Positions 1 to 7,923 of a stretch of 64,000 nt of DNA are shown here, piece after piece. The notes under the pieces were generated by a model. The model made no database searches. It saw only the letters and a program-made list of their open reading frames with translations, and was not told where the DNA came from. Position numbers and translations under genes: made by a program. Position 1 is the first letter of the stretch, and every line of letters starts with the position of its first letter. Source of the stretch: Saccharibacillus sp. O23 (GTDB lineage: Bacteria; Bacillota; Bacilli; Paenibacillales; Paenibacillaceae); assembly GCF_002205895.1 (NCBI RefSeq), contig NZ_NJDE01000003.1:186001-250000 (forward strand). The letters run 5' to 3'.

Positions 1-556
1 CCATGATGATCGAGACCCAGGCCAGCGTGGAATCGGAGAGCCAGAAGATCTCGCTGTGGATCAGGCCGATCCCCCTCAGGATCCGGTTGAACAGTCCGGT
101 ATACGGCTGCAGGAAAATGACCCAGATGCTCGAGATGACGGATACGGACAGCACGTACGGCATGAAGAACGAGATGCGCAGAAACGCCTGTCCTTTGCGG
201 ATGCCGTTCACCAGCACCGCGAGCAGCAGCCCGAAACCCGCGATCAGCGGCACGCTGACGACCGTGAACAGTACGGTGTTCAGCAGGTTGGTCCGGAATT
301 CTTCGTCCTGCAGCAGATTGGCGTAGTTCTCGAATCCGATGAACGTTTTGTCGCCGAGCAGCGACCAATCGTAGAAGCTGACGCCGAAGCCGTACAGGAT
401 CGGAATCAGCGAGAACAGCAGGAAGAAGATCGTATACGGCAGCACCATCATGACGCCGGTCACCCAGCCTTGACGGTGCAGCGCGCTTTTTCTCGGCGTG
501 CGGGACGATGCGCTCGCGCTTCCGCTTCCGCCTTCGGTCAATGTTTTGGAAGCCAT
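1..556 (-). CDS. Sugar ABC transporter permease, MalF type (partial)
   Basis: This is the N-terminal part (about 185 residues) of a binding-protein-dependent sugar permease; the C-terminus lies beyond base 1. After a basic, Ser-rich cytoplasmic tail, a first membrane helix runs about residues 30-60 (GWVTGVMMVLPYTIFF...), followed by an outer loop of the MalF/UgpA type (YDWSLLGDKTFIGFENY) and further helices. The ATG at 556 has a GGAGGGG site just upstream. It lies 93 bases downstream of the binding-protein gene on the same strand, so the two form one uptake operon; a second (MalG-type) permease would be expected beyond the window. The substrate is inferred from the neighbouring GH43 enzyme to be a plant-derived oligosaccharide. 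Confidence 0.88.
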   Translation of the reverse strand, partial: MASKTLTEGGSGSASASSRTPRKSALHRQGWVTGVMMVLPYTIFFLLFSLIPILYGFGVSFYDWSLLGDKTFIGFENYANLLQDEEFRTNLLNTVLFTVVSVPLIAGFGLLLAVLVNGIRKGQAFLRISFFMPYVLSVSVISSIWVIFLQPYTGLFNRILRGIGLIHSEIFWLSDSTLAWVSIIM

Positions 557-580
557 GGTTGCGGCCCCTCCTTTCGATGA

Positions 581-630
581 AAAAGGAAGCGGACGGCGTC
601 AGGACCGCCCTACCCGCTTCCTTCTTTTTT
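581..630 (-). terminator. Intercistronic hairpin between binding protein and permease
   Basis: GGAAGCGG (585-592) pairs with CCGCTTCC (614-621), and the loop contains a second small GGCG/CGCC stem. Read on the minus strand, CTTTTTC follows the stem. Such hairpins after a binding-protein gene usually protect or partly terminate the transcript so that more binding protein than permease is made. The effect here is inferred. Confidence 0.6.
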
Positions 631-649
631 CCGACTTTCCAAGCCTTTG

Positions 650-1981
650 TTATTTGCCGGCCGTCTTATCGATCGCCGCGTCGGCTTTCTCGAGCGTCGT
701 CTTGGCGTCCTGTTTGCCGGCCATCATCTTCTCGAATTCTTTGATGATATTGTCGTTGATCTGGCCTTGTTTCTCGTTGCGCGGCCAGTATTTGACGAAG
801 TCGGCCGACTGCGCGTAATCGCTGCGGTACGGCATGTCTTTGAACGCCTGCGAATCCAGCACTTTGGTCACGCTCGGGATATGGCCCGCTTTGGCCCACA
901 TCTCGCCGTTGTCTGCCAGCCATTTGGCGAAGACGAGCGCCGCTTTCTGCTTGGCCGGATCTTCTTTGCCGTGTTTCGGCAGCGCCAGCGTATGCGAGTC
1001 GCCCCATGTCGCCGGTTGATCGTAGATCTGCGGCATCGGCACGACGCCGAAATCGAGTCCTTCGATATTCTCGAACGCTCCGGTGCTCCATACGCCGGTG
1101 ATCAGCACGGCCGCGCGTTTATCTTGGAACAGCTTGACCGCGTCGTTGATCTTCGGCGGGATCAGGCCCGACTTGTACAGACTGTCGACGTATTCCAGCG
1201 CTTCGAGCGCCTGAGGGTTGTTCAACTCGCCTTTGCCTTCGGCGTCGTAGAATTTGCCTCCGTCCGTAAGCTGGTTGTAGAAGCCCCAGAACATCCAGTA
1301 CGAGTCGATCCGGACGTCCGGTTGGGCCAGCGGAGCCACGTCGGCCGGAACGGCGCTTTTGATCTTGTTCAAGAACTCGGTGAAGCCTTCCGGCGACTTG
1401 TCGTAGACCGGGTTGCCGTCTTCGCCGAGCACTCCGGCTTTCTTCAAGTATTCTTTGTTGTAATACATGACGATCGCGTGGGTATCGAGCGGGATCGAAT
1501 AGTGTTTGTCTTCGTAGACGGTCGAATCGAGAATCGTCGGATTGAATTCGCCCCAATCGATCTGCGCTTCCGCGGCCAGATCGTCGAGCGGCGTCACGAA
1601 GCCGGACGGAACGAACTGCGGCATCCGCGAGGAGTGCAGGACCATAAGATCCGGAGCCTGATCCGACGCGATCGCCGTTTGCAGCTTGGTATAATAATCG
1701 CTTGCGGGATTGGCGAGCTGTTCCACATGGATCTCTTGGTTCTCCGAGTTGAACTTCTCGATCATCTGAGTCATGAATTCGCCGTCGCCGCCGCTGAACG
1801 GCGTCCAGTAGGAGATGGTGGTCTTGCCTGCCGGCGCGTCGCCGCCGCTGTCGCCGCTTCCGGTCGCCCCTGTCGTACCGGTATCCGTCGACGTGCCCGG
1901 ACCTCCCGCCGCGCAGGCGCTGAGCAGCAGCATGAGCGTCATGGCCATCGCGCCGAGCTTGAACGTGCGTCTTTTTCTCAT
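650..1981 (-). CDS. Sugar ABC transporter substrate-binding lipoprotein
   Basis: A 443-residue extracellular solute-binding protein of family 1. The signal peptide ends in a lipobox (LLLSAC, Cys23), so it is anchored to the outer face of the membrane. The mature protein begins with the family-typical TISYWTPFSGGDGEFM and later has PLDTHAIVMYYNKEYL, the usual hinge segment. It delivers a sugar to the permease encoded just downstream. It is clearly paralogous along its whole length to the protein at 6301-7623: shared segments include YWTPFSGGD/FWTPFSGGD, VPxPQIYDQPATWGDSHTLALP and PYRSDYA. A CcpA-like site lies about 105 bases upstream and a motif shared with the sensor operon about 170 bases upstream. 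Confidence 0.93.
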   Translation of the reverse strand: MRKRRTFKLGAMAMTLMLLLSACAAGGPGTSTDTGTTGATGSGDSGGDAPAGKTTISYWTPFSGGDGEFMTQMIEKFNSENQEIHVEQLANPASDYYTKLQTAIASDQAPDLMVLHSSRMPQFVPSGFVTPLDDLAAEAQIDWGEFNPTILDSTVYEDKHYSIPLDTHAIVMYYNKEYLKKAGVLGEDGNPVYDKSPEGFTEFLNKIKSAVPADVAPLAQPDVRIDSYWMFWGFYNQLTDGGKFYDAEGKGELNNPQALEALEYVDSLYKSGLIPPKINDAVKLFQDKRAAVLITGVWSTGAFENIEGLDFGVVPMPQIYDQPATWGDSHTLALPKHGKEDPAKQKAALVFAKWLADNGEMWAKAGHIPSVTKVLDSQAFKDMPYRSDYAQSADFVKYWPRNEKQGQINDNIIKEFEKMMAGKQDAKTTLEKADAAIDKTAGK

Positions 1982-2084
1982 CTTTTCGGCCTCCCTCGGA
2001 TGTGTAAGAATCGGACGGGCCGCGGATTCAGAAACGGCGGGAATCGCATCCTGCCGATCTTTCCTTTGTCCGAAACCGCGTAGT

Positions 2085-2098
2085 TGGTATCGCTTACA
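2085..2098 (-). promoter_or_regulatory. Candidate cre (CcpA) site upstream of the binding-protein gene
   Basis: Minus-strand TGTAAGCGATACCA matches the catabolite-response consensus TGWAANCGNTNWCA except at one position. It lies about 105 bases before the ATG at 1981, where catabolite control of a sugar uptake operon is expected. CcpA binding is inferred. Confidence 0.5.
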
Positions 2099-2151
2099 AC
2101 AACATCATACGCGGGGGAAGCCGTTTGTTGAATGACGCTTCTTTGGGCGGA

Positions 2152-2167
2152 ATGGACATATCTTTGG
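2152..2167 (+). promoter_or_regulatory. Motif ATGGACATATCTTTGG shared with the sensor operon
   Basis: This 16-base sequence matches 14 of 16 bases of a site at 7733-7748 (minus strand), in front of the two-component operon. It lies 170 bases upstream of the binding-protein ATG. It may be a binding site for the YesN-like regulator encoded at 2859-4490; that assignment is inferred. Confidence 0.4.
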
Positions 2168-2253
2168 AGGGTGGGGGATGCTTGAGCGAAAGCAAAAGCA
2201 GATGTCGAACTCCGCAAGGAAAAGCAATATCGGCGCGATAACGAACGGCACCA

Positions 2254-2278
2254 AAAAAGGCCGGATAGCCCGGCCTTC
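2254..2278 (-). terminator. Intrinsic terminator, minus strand
   Basis: AAGGCCGG (2258-2265) and CCGGCCTT (2271-2278) form a perfect 8-bp stem with a 5-base loop. Read on the minus strand it is followed by six T. It is the first convincing terminator below the two-component operon, about 580 bases after the regulator stop codon at 2859, so that operon may have a long 3' untranslated region. Confidence 0.7.
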
Positions 2279-2465
2279 GTCTGAAGGGTTGAACGCAAAC
2301 TGTGGAAGCTGCGGCCTGTACCGTCGAAACGGCCTGCCCCCGCTGCCCCGGCGAGCCTTAGATCTCCGCCGGCCCTACTCCGATCGCCGGACACCGCGAC
2401 ATGGCGGCGATCCGAGCGAACGCGAGCATAGCGGAGCGGAATAAGCGCAGACGCCTCCTCCGTTT

Positions 2466-2613
2466 TCTAACGAATCGTAGATTTCTTAGACGGCTATTTT
2501 CGCCCGTCTACAAACTCTAACGGATCGCAGCGACGCTTAGCCGCCAAGTTCCTGCCGATCGGAGCGGAAAATCGCACGATTCGACTGTCTAACGGATCTG
2601 CGATCCGTTAGAC
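2466..2613. repeat. Cluster of TCTAACGRATCG repeats with hairpins
   Basis: Three copies of TCTAACGRATC start at 2466, 2516 and 2588. The third continues into its own inverted copy, giving a perfect 12-bp stem palindrome (2587-2613, GTCTAACGGATC / GATCCGTTAGAC, 3-base loop). Between copies one and two, TAGACGG and CCGTCTA form another hairpin (2488-2511). The rest of the 877-base gap at 1982-2858 has no convincing gene; it holds the sites annotated separately here. Confidence 0.55.
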
Positions 2614-2858
2614 TTCGCAAAGTCGCAAAGACGCACCCCGGCACCGCGAACAAAGCTCGGAAGACGACAACGGCGCTGTTTCGGTCGAAATCAAACTGCG
2701 ACGTCGCAAAGCTTCGCGGGATCGTCGAATCGCGAACATCCTTCCGCCTTCGACTGCATGCTCTCCGGCCTCGCTTGGCCTGCGCGCTTTTTTTCGTAAT
2801 CACGCCGTCTCGCCTGACCCGCTCGCTTCCCGCCATACTCCCGCCCAACGACGCTTGC

Positions 2859-4490
2859 TCACGCATTCGTCCGGTCCGGCCGCAGGGTCTCGCGGAATTC
2901 TTTCGGGGTCCGGCCGGTCTCCGCTTTGAACACGCGGTTGAAATGCCGGATATTGGAGAAACCCGTCTCGTAAGCGATCGAAGCGATCTTGTCGTCGGTA
3001 TGCAGCAGCCGCTTGGACGCTTCGCGCACGCGGACTTCGGTCAGAATCTCGACGAACGAGCGGCCCAGCCGGGCTTTGAACAAGCTGCTCAGATAAGAAG
3101 CGTTGAGATAGACCCGCTCGGCCATGCTGCCGAGCGTGATCGGCTCGGCGTAGTGCTCTTCGATATGGCGCACGACTTTGTCGACGGCATGCAGACTGCC
3201 TCCGTCGTCGCCGCTGCGGATCAGCCTTTGCAGCGACAGCAGCAGATCCGCGCAGTACGCGGCCAGTTCCGTACGCGAGCTGATCGCGAGCGCCCCTTGA
3301 AGCGCGCCGCCGATATCGCGGCCTTCCGGCCATTCTTCCTGCACGCCGCGATCCGCGGCCAATCCGTACGCTTCGAGCAGCATCCGGCAGACCTGCTCAT
3401 GGATCATGCCGGGGCTGGCCCCCGAGCCGCATAACTGCTCGATATCTGCCCGCACCCGCTCGCCGAGGCCGTCGCCCTCGCCTTCGAGCAGCGCTTGTTC
3501 GAGATAGACGCGGTTCGTCAGCGGCGTCTTCGCCGAAGCCGTTTCCTGACGCGGCGGATCTTCGTAGAGCAGCACCCGATTGCCGCCGGAGGTCAGTCTG
3601 TAGAGCAGCGCGATCTTCGCTTCTCCGTAAGATTTCGACGCTTCTTCGAGGCCGTGCACGCCTCCGCCGATCCCGATCGTGATCGTCAGATCGGCTTCCC
3701 GGCGGATCTTCGCCGCCAGATGCCGCGCCAATCCGGCGATCTCTTCGCGCGACTCCGCCGAGACTTCGGCGTCCAGCAGCGCGACGACGCTGCCGCCGCG
3801 CCGGAACACGAAGCCCGGCCGGAGGCCCGACAGCGCCTCCTCCAGAAACTGGCGGATATAGAGCGAGAACAACTCCGCTTCTTGGCTCTCGTAACGGCTG
3901 CGTTCGATCGATTCCTTGTCCAATTCCGCGACGAGGCAGTAGAGGCCCCGTTCGAACTCGATGCCCGCCCGGCGCAGCTCCCCGCGCCGCGCATGCGGCA
4001 GTTCGCCCCGCACCAGACCGTCCAGCAGACGCTCCCGCTCCGCCGCCGAAGCCGACGGCGACGAAGCGGGACCGGCAAGCGCGTCGTCGGCCTGCCGCAG
4101 AAGTTCTTTCTGCCGCAGCTCGTCGTCCACCTGCCCGAGCACCCGGTACAGCTCCGCCTTGTCGATCGGCTTCAGCAGATAATCCCGCGCGCCGTAGCGC
4201 AGCGAACTCTGCGCGTAACGAAAATCGTTGTATCCGCTAAGTACGAAGCAGCGGATCTCTGGATAACGCTCGCGGATCTTCTCTTGAAGCCCGATGCCGT
4301 CCAGACGAGGCATGCGGATATCGGTAATGACGAGGTCGGGCATCGAGCGCTCGATCTCGTCCAGCGCTTCCAGACCGTCTTTCGCTTCTCCGCTGACCTC
4401 CCAATTCGTTCCGGATATGCCGATCAGATGCCGCAGCCCTCTGCGGAAGATCGCTTCGTCGTCGACGACCAATACTTTGCGTTTATCCAA
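2859..4490 (-). CDS. YesN-like response regulator, REC + AraC-type HTH
   Basis: A 543-residue transcription factor. An N-terminal receiver domain has the acidic pair DD (10-11) and phospho-acceptor Asp57 (LVITDIRMP). A long middle region carries a degenerate cyclase-like segment (TITIGIGGGVHGLEEASKSY). The C-terminal ~100 residues form the double helix-turn-helix of the AraC family, ending IRHFNRVFKAETGRTPKEF. The start codon overlaps the end of the upstream kinase gene by 8 bases, so the two are translationally coupled. It is expected to be phosphorylated by that kinase and to activate nearby sugar uptake and hydrolase genes; the target genes are inferred from position and the shared motif. 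Confidence 0.93.
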   Translation of the reverse strand: MDKRKVLVVDDEAIFRRGLRHLIGISGTNWEVSGEAKDGLEALDEIERSMPDLVITDIRMPRLDGIGLQEKIRERYPEIRCFVLSGYNDFRYAQSSLRYGARDYLLKPIDKAELYRVLGQVDDELRQKELLRQADDALAGPASSPSASAAERERLLDGLVRGELPHARRGELRRAGIEFERGLYCLVAELDKESIERSRYESQEAELFSLYIRQFLEEALSGLRPGFVFRRGGSVVALLDAEVSAESREEIAGLARHLAAKIRREADLTITIGIGGGVHGLEEASKSYGEAKIALLYRLTSGGNRVLLYEDPPRQETASAKTPLTNRVYLEQALLEGEGDGLGERVRADIEQLCGSGASPGMIHEQVCRMLLEAYGLAADRGVQEEWPEGRDIGGALQGALAISSRTELAAYCADLLLSLQRLIRSGDDGGSLHAVDKVVRHIEEHYAEPITLGSMAERVYLNASYLSSLFKARLGRSFVEILTEVRVREASKRLLHTDDKIASIAYETGFSNIRHFNRVFKAETGRTPKEFRETLRPDRTNA

Positions 4491-6297
4491 TGCCCTCTCC
4501 CCTTTCCCGCGCTTCTTCCGCGAGCGGATCCGGCAGGCGAATGACCGCTCTGACTCCGCCGGATTCCGCTTGTTCCAACCGGACGCCGAAGCCCGGACCG
4601 TATTTCAGCACCAATCTGCGGTGCACGTTCACCAAGCCGTGGCCTCCCGGCCCTTCCGGCAGCAGCCCTTCTTCCATCTTGGCGTTCTGAAGCCGTACGG
4701 CTTCTTCCGTCATGCCCGGCCCGTCGTCTTCGACGGAGACGATCACCCGCCCGCCGCTACGGCCGACGAAGATCGCGATCGCCACCTCGCCGCTTCCGTG
4801 TTCCAGCCCGTGAATGATCGCGTTCTCCACGACCGGCTGAAGAGTCAAACGGATGATCGGGCTGTCCATCAAGCCTGGCTCCGCTTCGATTCGGAAACGC
4901 AGCCGTTCTTCGTAGCGGATGCTCTGGATCGCCAGATAACCGCGGATATGCCGAATCTCCTCTTGAATCGTCACTTCGTCGCGTCCTCCGCCCATGCTGT
5001 AGCGCAGCAGGGCGCTCAGATGGTTGGTCATGCTGACCACCTCCCGATTGCCTTCGAGTTCGGCGTACATGCTGATCGAACCGAGCGTATTATAGAGAAA
5101 ATGCGGGTTGATCTGGCTCTGAAGCGAAGCGATCTCGGCGTTTTTCTCCCGGATCTCCGTCTCGTACAGCCGATACGTCAAGCTTCCCAGCCGGGACACC
5201 ATCAGATTGAACGTCCGGCTCAGGTGACCGATCTCGTCGTCGCTGCCGACCGGAATCGAGAGATCGAACTCGCCTTTCTCCACCCGTTTCATCGATCGCC
5301 GCAGCACGCTGAGCGGGCGCGTGATCCGCAGCGAATACAGTACGGAGACCAGAATCGAAGCGGCGAGACAGGCGAAGCCGACCAACAGCATCTGCCGGTT
5401 GACCGTCTCCGCGTCCCGCAGCAGCACGCTCATCGGCACCGCTTGAAGCACCGTCCAGCCGGTAATCGGCGACGTCACGTAAGTCATCAGGACCGACGAA
5501 CGCCCGCTGCCCAGCGTGACCGTTCCCGAACCCCGATAAGCCGCCAGACTGCCGGTGGAATCCGGGAAAGCGCCGCTTTCGTAGATCGGAATGCCGCCGC
5601 CGTCCAATACGGCGACGGAACGTTCGCCGCCGCCCGACAGGCTCGCGATCCGTTCGCGCAGATCGGACGACGGCACGTCGATCTTCAAGACGGCCAGCCG
5701 CTGCCCGCTCTCCAAGCTGCGGATGACCCGCACCGCCGAGAAGACGTCGTAGGTCGAGCCGTTATCGGACTTTACCGGATGCGGACCTACGAATATGGCT
5801 TGGCCGGAAGCGGCCGCTTCGGCGAACGCTCCGAGGTCGGGGTCCGACTTCTCGGTAAACCGTCCGGGGCTGTCGGGAGGCTCCACGTACGAACGAACCT
5901 TTTCCGCCTGCAAAGTAATGCCGATCGTATCGACCCGCCCGTTTACCCGGATGCGCCGCATGAAATCTTCGAGCAGCATCCGCTTTTCGTAGGTCGACGT
6001 CTCCCGCTCTTTGCGGCGCTCCAGATAGTCGAGCAGATCCGGCGTCTGGTAAGGCAGCACCGAGAGCAGCGCCAGCTCGTTCATGTAGATATCGAGATTC
6101 GCGCTGAACTCGCGCACCGCGTCCGATTGATACGCGCCGACGTTGCGCTGCATCGATTTCGAATAGCCGATGCCGCTCAGCAGCGAAGACAGCAGCAGCG
6201 GAACGGCGATCAGCACCAGATTGATGCCGATCAGCTTGAACGCGAGGCTGCGGTTCTTCCACTCCCGGAATTTGAAAGATTTCGCGAATCGGCTCAT
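4483..6297 (-). CDS. YesM-like sensor histidine kinase
   Basis: A 604-residue membrane kinase. TM1 lies near residues 20-40 and TM2 near 310-330 (MLLVGFACLAASILVSVLY). They flank an extracytoplasmic sensor domain of about 260 residues and are followed by a HAMP segment (SIPVGSDDEIGHL...). The phospho-acceptor His is in QSQINPHFLYNTLGSISM, the His_kinase (LytS/YesM) signature, and the ATPase domain contains VVENAIIHGLEHG and SVEDDGPGM. It begins 3 bases after the stop of the anchored binding-protein gene and overlaps the regulator gene, so the three genes are a unit. The sensor domain may contact the anchored binding protein, as known for other binding-protein/kinase pairs in Firmicutes. Confidence 0.94.
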   Translation of the reverse strand: MSRFAKSFKFREWKNRSLAFKLIGINLVLIAVPLLLSSLLSGIGYSKSMQRNVGAYQSDAVREFSANLDIYMNELALLSVLPYQTPDLLDYLERRKERETSTYEKRMLLEDFMRRIRVNGRVDTIGITLQAEKVRSYVEPPDSPGRFTEKSDPDLGAFAEAAASGQAIFVGPHPVKSDNGSTYDVFSAVRVIRSLESGQRLAVLKIDVPSSDLRERIASLSGGGERSVAVLDGGGIPIYESGAFPDSTGSLAAYRGSGTVTLGSGRSSVLMTYVTSPITGWTVLQAVPMSVLLRDAETVNRQMLLVGFACLAASILVSVLYSLRITRPLSVLRRSMKRVEKGEFDLSIPVGSDDEIGHLSRTFNLMVSRLGSLTYRLYETEIREKNAEIASLQSQINPHFLYNTLGSISMYAELEGNREVVSMTNHLSALLRYSMGGGRDEVTIQEEIRHIRGYLAIQSIRYEERLRFRIEAEPGLMDSPIIRLTLQPVVENAIIHGLEHGSGEVAIAIFVGRSGGRVIVSVEDDGPGMTEEAVRLQNAKMEEGLLPEGPGGHGLVNVHRRLVLKYGPGFGVRLEQAESGGVRAVIRLPDPLAEEARERGEGIG

Positions 6298-6300
6298 GGC

Positions 6301-7623
6301 TCATTCCTCCAGAATCCGGTCGATCTTGGACCGGATGCCCCGCAGCATGCCTTCGACCGTCTGACCGCCCGACCACAGTTTCTCCAGTTCCGTGACCAGT
6401 TCGTCGCTGACCCGCCCCTGCTTCGGGTGGTCCGGGAAATACGCGACGTCGTCGGCCGCTTCGGCATAATCGCTGCGATAAGGCAGCGCCAGAAATTCCG
6501 GCGAACGCGCGGCTTCTTCGTAAGCCGGAATATGCCCGGCCTGCGCCCATACGTCTCCGCGGCGCGTCAGCCAATCGGCGAACCGGAGCGCCGCCCGGCG
6601 CTTCGCCGGATCGTTCTTCGCCTGCGCGGGCAGCGCCAGCGTATGCGCGTCGCCCCACGAAGCCGGACGGTCATAGATGCGCGGCAGCGGCATCACGCCG
6701 AAATCCAGGTCTTCCGCCTGCTCGAACAGCCCGATCGACCAGACGCCGAGAAACAGCGTGGCCGCTTCGCCCCGGGCGAACTGGCTGGTCGCGTCGTTGA
6801 TGTCCGGCGGAATCAATTGTTCGCGGTACAGCGAATCCACGTAGGTCAGCGATTTGCGCGCGGCCGCCATGTTCAGTTCCGCATGCCGTCCGTCCGCGCT
6901 GTAGAGCCGCCCGCCTCCGTCGATCTGGCTGTACAGCGACCACCACAGCCACAGCGAATCGATACGGATATTCGGCACGGCCAGCGGCGCGACGCTGCCC
7001 GGCACCGATTCGCGGATTTTTTGCAGAAACTCCTTAAATCCTTGTTCCCCCGGTTCCAAAAGGACTTTGCCGTCCTTATATACGCCCGCTTGCTCCAGCC
7101 ATTTCTTGTTGTAATACAGCACGCCGAAATGGGCATCCAGCGGTAACCCGTAATGCTGCCGGTTCAGGATCGTCCTGCCCAGAATGTTCGGATTGTAGCC
7201 TCTCCAATTCACGCCGGCCTGCTCCGCTTCGTCCGCCGAGATCGGCGTGACGAATTCGGCCGGCACGTACTGCGCGTATTTCGAAGCATGCACGATCGCC
7301 ACGTCGGGCGCTTCGCCGGTCACGATGGCGGTCGACAGTTTCATGTAATAATCGTCCAGTTTGTTGTTGGTCATCCGTACCGTAACGCCGTCCGTGTTCT
7401 CTTGGTTGTACTGCGCCACCAGCCCGTTCATGAACGAGCTGTCCCCTCCGCTGAACGGCGTCCAGAATTCGATCGAGACGTTTTCTTCCGCCGCGGCCGG
7501 CGTTTCGTATCCGCTTTCAAAAGTATCCGTCAACCACAGTCCCAGCGCCAGCACTCCGCCCGCCAGCACGGGGATCAGCCAGAGCGGCGTTCGTTTTCCG
7601 TACCAAAAATCGGAGCGGCCCAT
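6301..7623 (-). CDS. Membrane-anchored binding-protein paralogue in sensor operon
   Basis: A 440-residue family-1 solute-binding protein. The ATG at 7623 is chosen because GAGGAGG precedes it and because the hydrophobic segment LWLIPVLAGGVLALGLWL then lies near residues 13-30. Unlike its paralogue at 650-1981 it has no lipobox cysteine, so it should stay tethered by an uncleaved N-terminal helix (or be cut by signal peptidase I). The ligand-binding core is nearly collinear with the paralogue (FWTPFSGGD, PLDAHFGVLYYNKKWL, RPASWGDAHTLALP). It is the first gene of the kinase/regulator operon, which suggests a sensing rather than a transport role. Confidence 0.9.
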   Translation of the reverse strand: MGRSDFWYGKRTPLWLIPVLAGGVLALGLWLTDTFESGYETPAAAEENVSIEFWTPFSGGDSSFMNGLVAQYNQENTDGVTVRMTNNKLDDYYMKLSTAIVTGEAPDVAIVHASKYAQYVPAEFVTPISADEAEQAGVNWRGYNPNILGRTILNRQHYGLPLDAHFGVLYYNKKWLEQAGVYKDGKVLLEPGEQGFKEFLQKIRESVPGSVAPLAVPNIRIDSLWLWWSLYSQIDGGGRLYSADGRHAELNMAAARKSLTYVDSLYREQLIPPDINDATSQFARGEAATLFLGVWSIGLFEQAEDLDFGVMPLPRIYDRPASWGDAHTLALPAQAKNDPAKRRAALRFADWLTRRGDVWAQAGHIPAYEEAARSPEFLALPYRSDYAEAADDVAYFPDHPKQGRVSDELVTELEKLWSGGQTVEGMLRGIRSKIDRILEE

Positions 7624-7704
7624 CCCGCTTCTCCTCCTCGTTCCCGGTATCCGGGCACCGTTTTTCTCTATTGTAAATCCTGCCGAACGCCAAACGCGGT
7701 TTTC

Positions 7705-7748
7705 GTCCATTTTCCCAAAATAGCGTCCATACCTAAAAATATGTCCAT
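7705..7748 (-). promoter_or_regulatory. Three ATGGAC direct repeats before the sensor operon
   Basis: On the minus strand ATGGAC occurs at 7748-7743, 7730-7725 and 7710-7705, with starts 18 and 20 bases apart, close to two helical turns. The first copy extends into ATGGACATATTTTTAG, matching the site at 2152-2167. Direct repeats on one helix face are typical AraC-type operators. The region lies between the sensor operon and the divergent GH43 gene and could serve both. Confidence 0.45.
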
Positions 7749-7881
7749 AACTTCGCGACCGCAATCCTTTTCTCAAAAAATAAGACCGCTGCCTCCAAAG
7801 ATCCGTCCTGTTCACTCCGCCGCGTATGCGTTACGTTGTTCGTGCACGTTCATACAAAAACCTCAATGCCGCGAGAAAAGA

Positions 7882-7895
7882 TGTAAGCGTTATCT
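7882..7895 (+). promoter_or_regulatory. Candidate cre (CcpA) site before the GH43 gene
   Basis: TGTAAGCGTTATCT matches the cre consensus except for the final base. It lies 29 bases before the ATG at 7924, a position suited to catabolite repression. It resembles the candidate cre at 2085-2098. Apart from this site and the repeats at 7705-7748, the 300-base gap 7624-7923 shows nothing further. Confidence 0.5.
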
Positions 7896-7923
7896 AAAAA
7901 CACCTCGAGGGGAGACGGAAAAA

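Noticed and set aside
647-2083. A 478-codon plus-strand frame opposite the binding-protein lipoprotein gene
   Set aside because: Composition is Arg/Val/Phe/His-rich shadow, with no family features; the minus strand encodes an intact lipoprotein.
2537-2866. A 109-codon minus-strand frame in the repeat-containing gap
   Set aside because: It overlaps the repeats and the regulator end, is Arg/Ser-rich, and has no recognisable domain or ribosome site.
4294-7146. A 950-codon open frame on the plus strand opposite the kinase and binding-protein genes
   Set aside because: It is antisense to two clear, motif-bearing genes, is rich in Arg, His and Gln as expected from a GC-rich shadow frame, and has no ribosome site.
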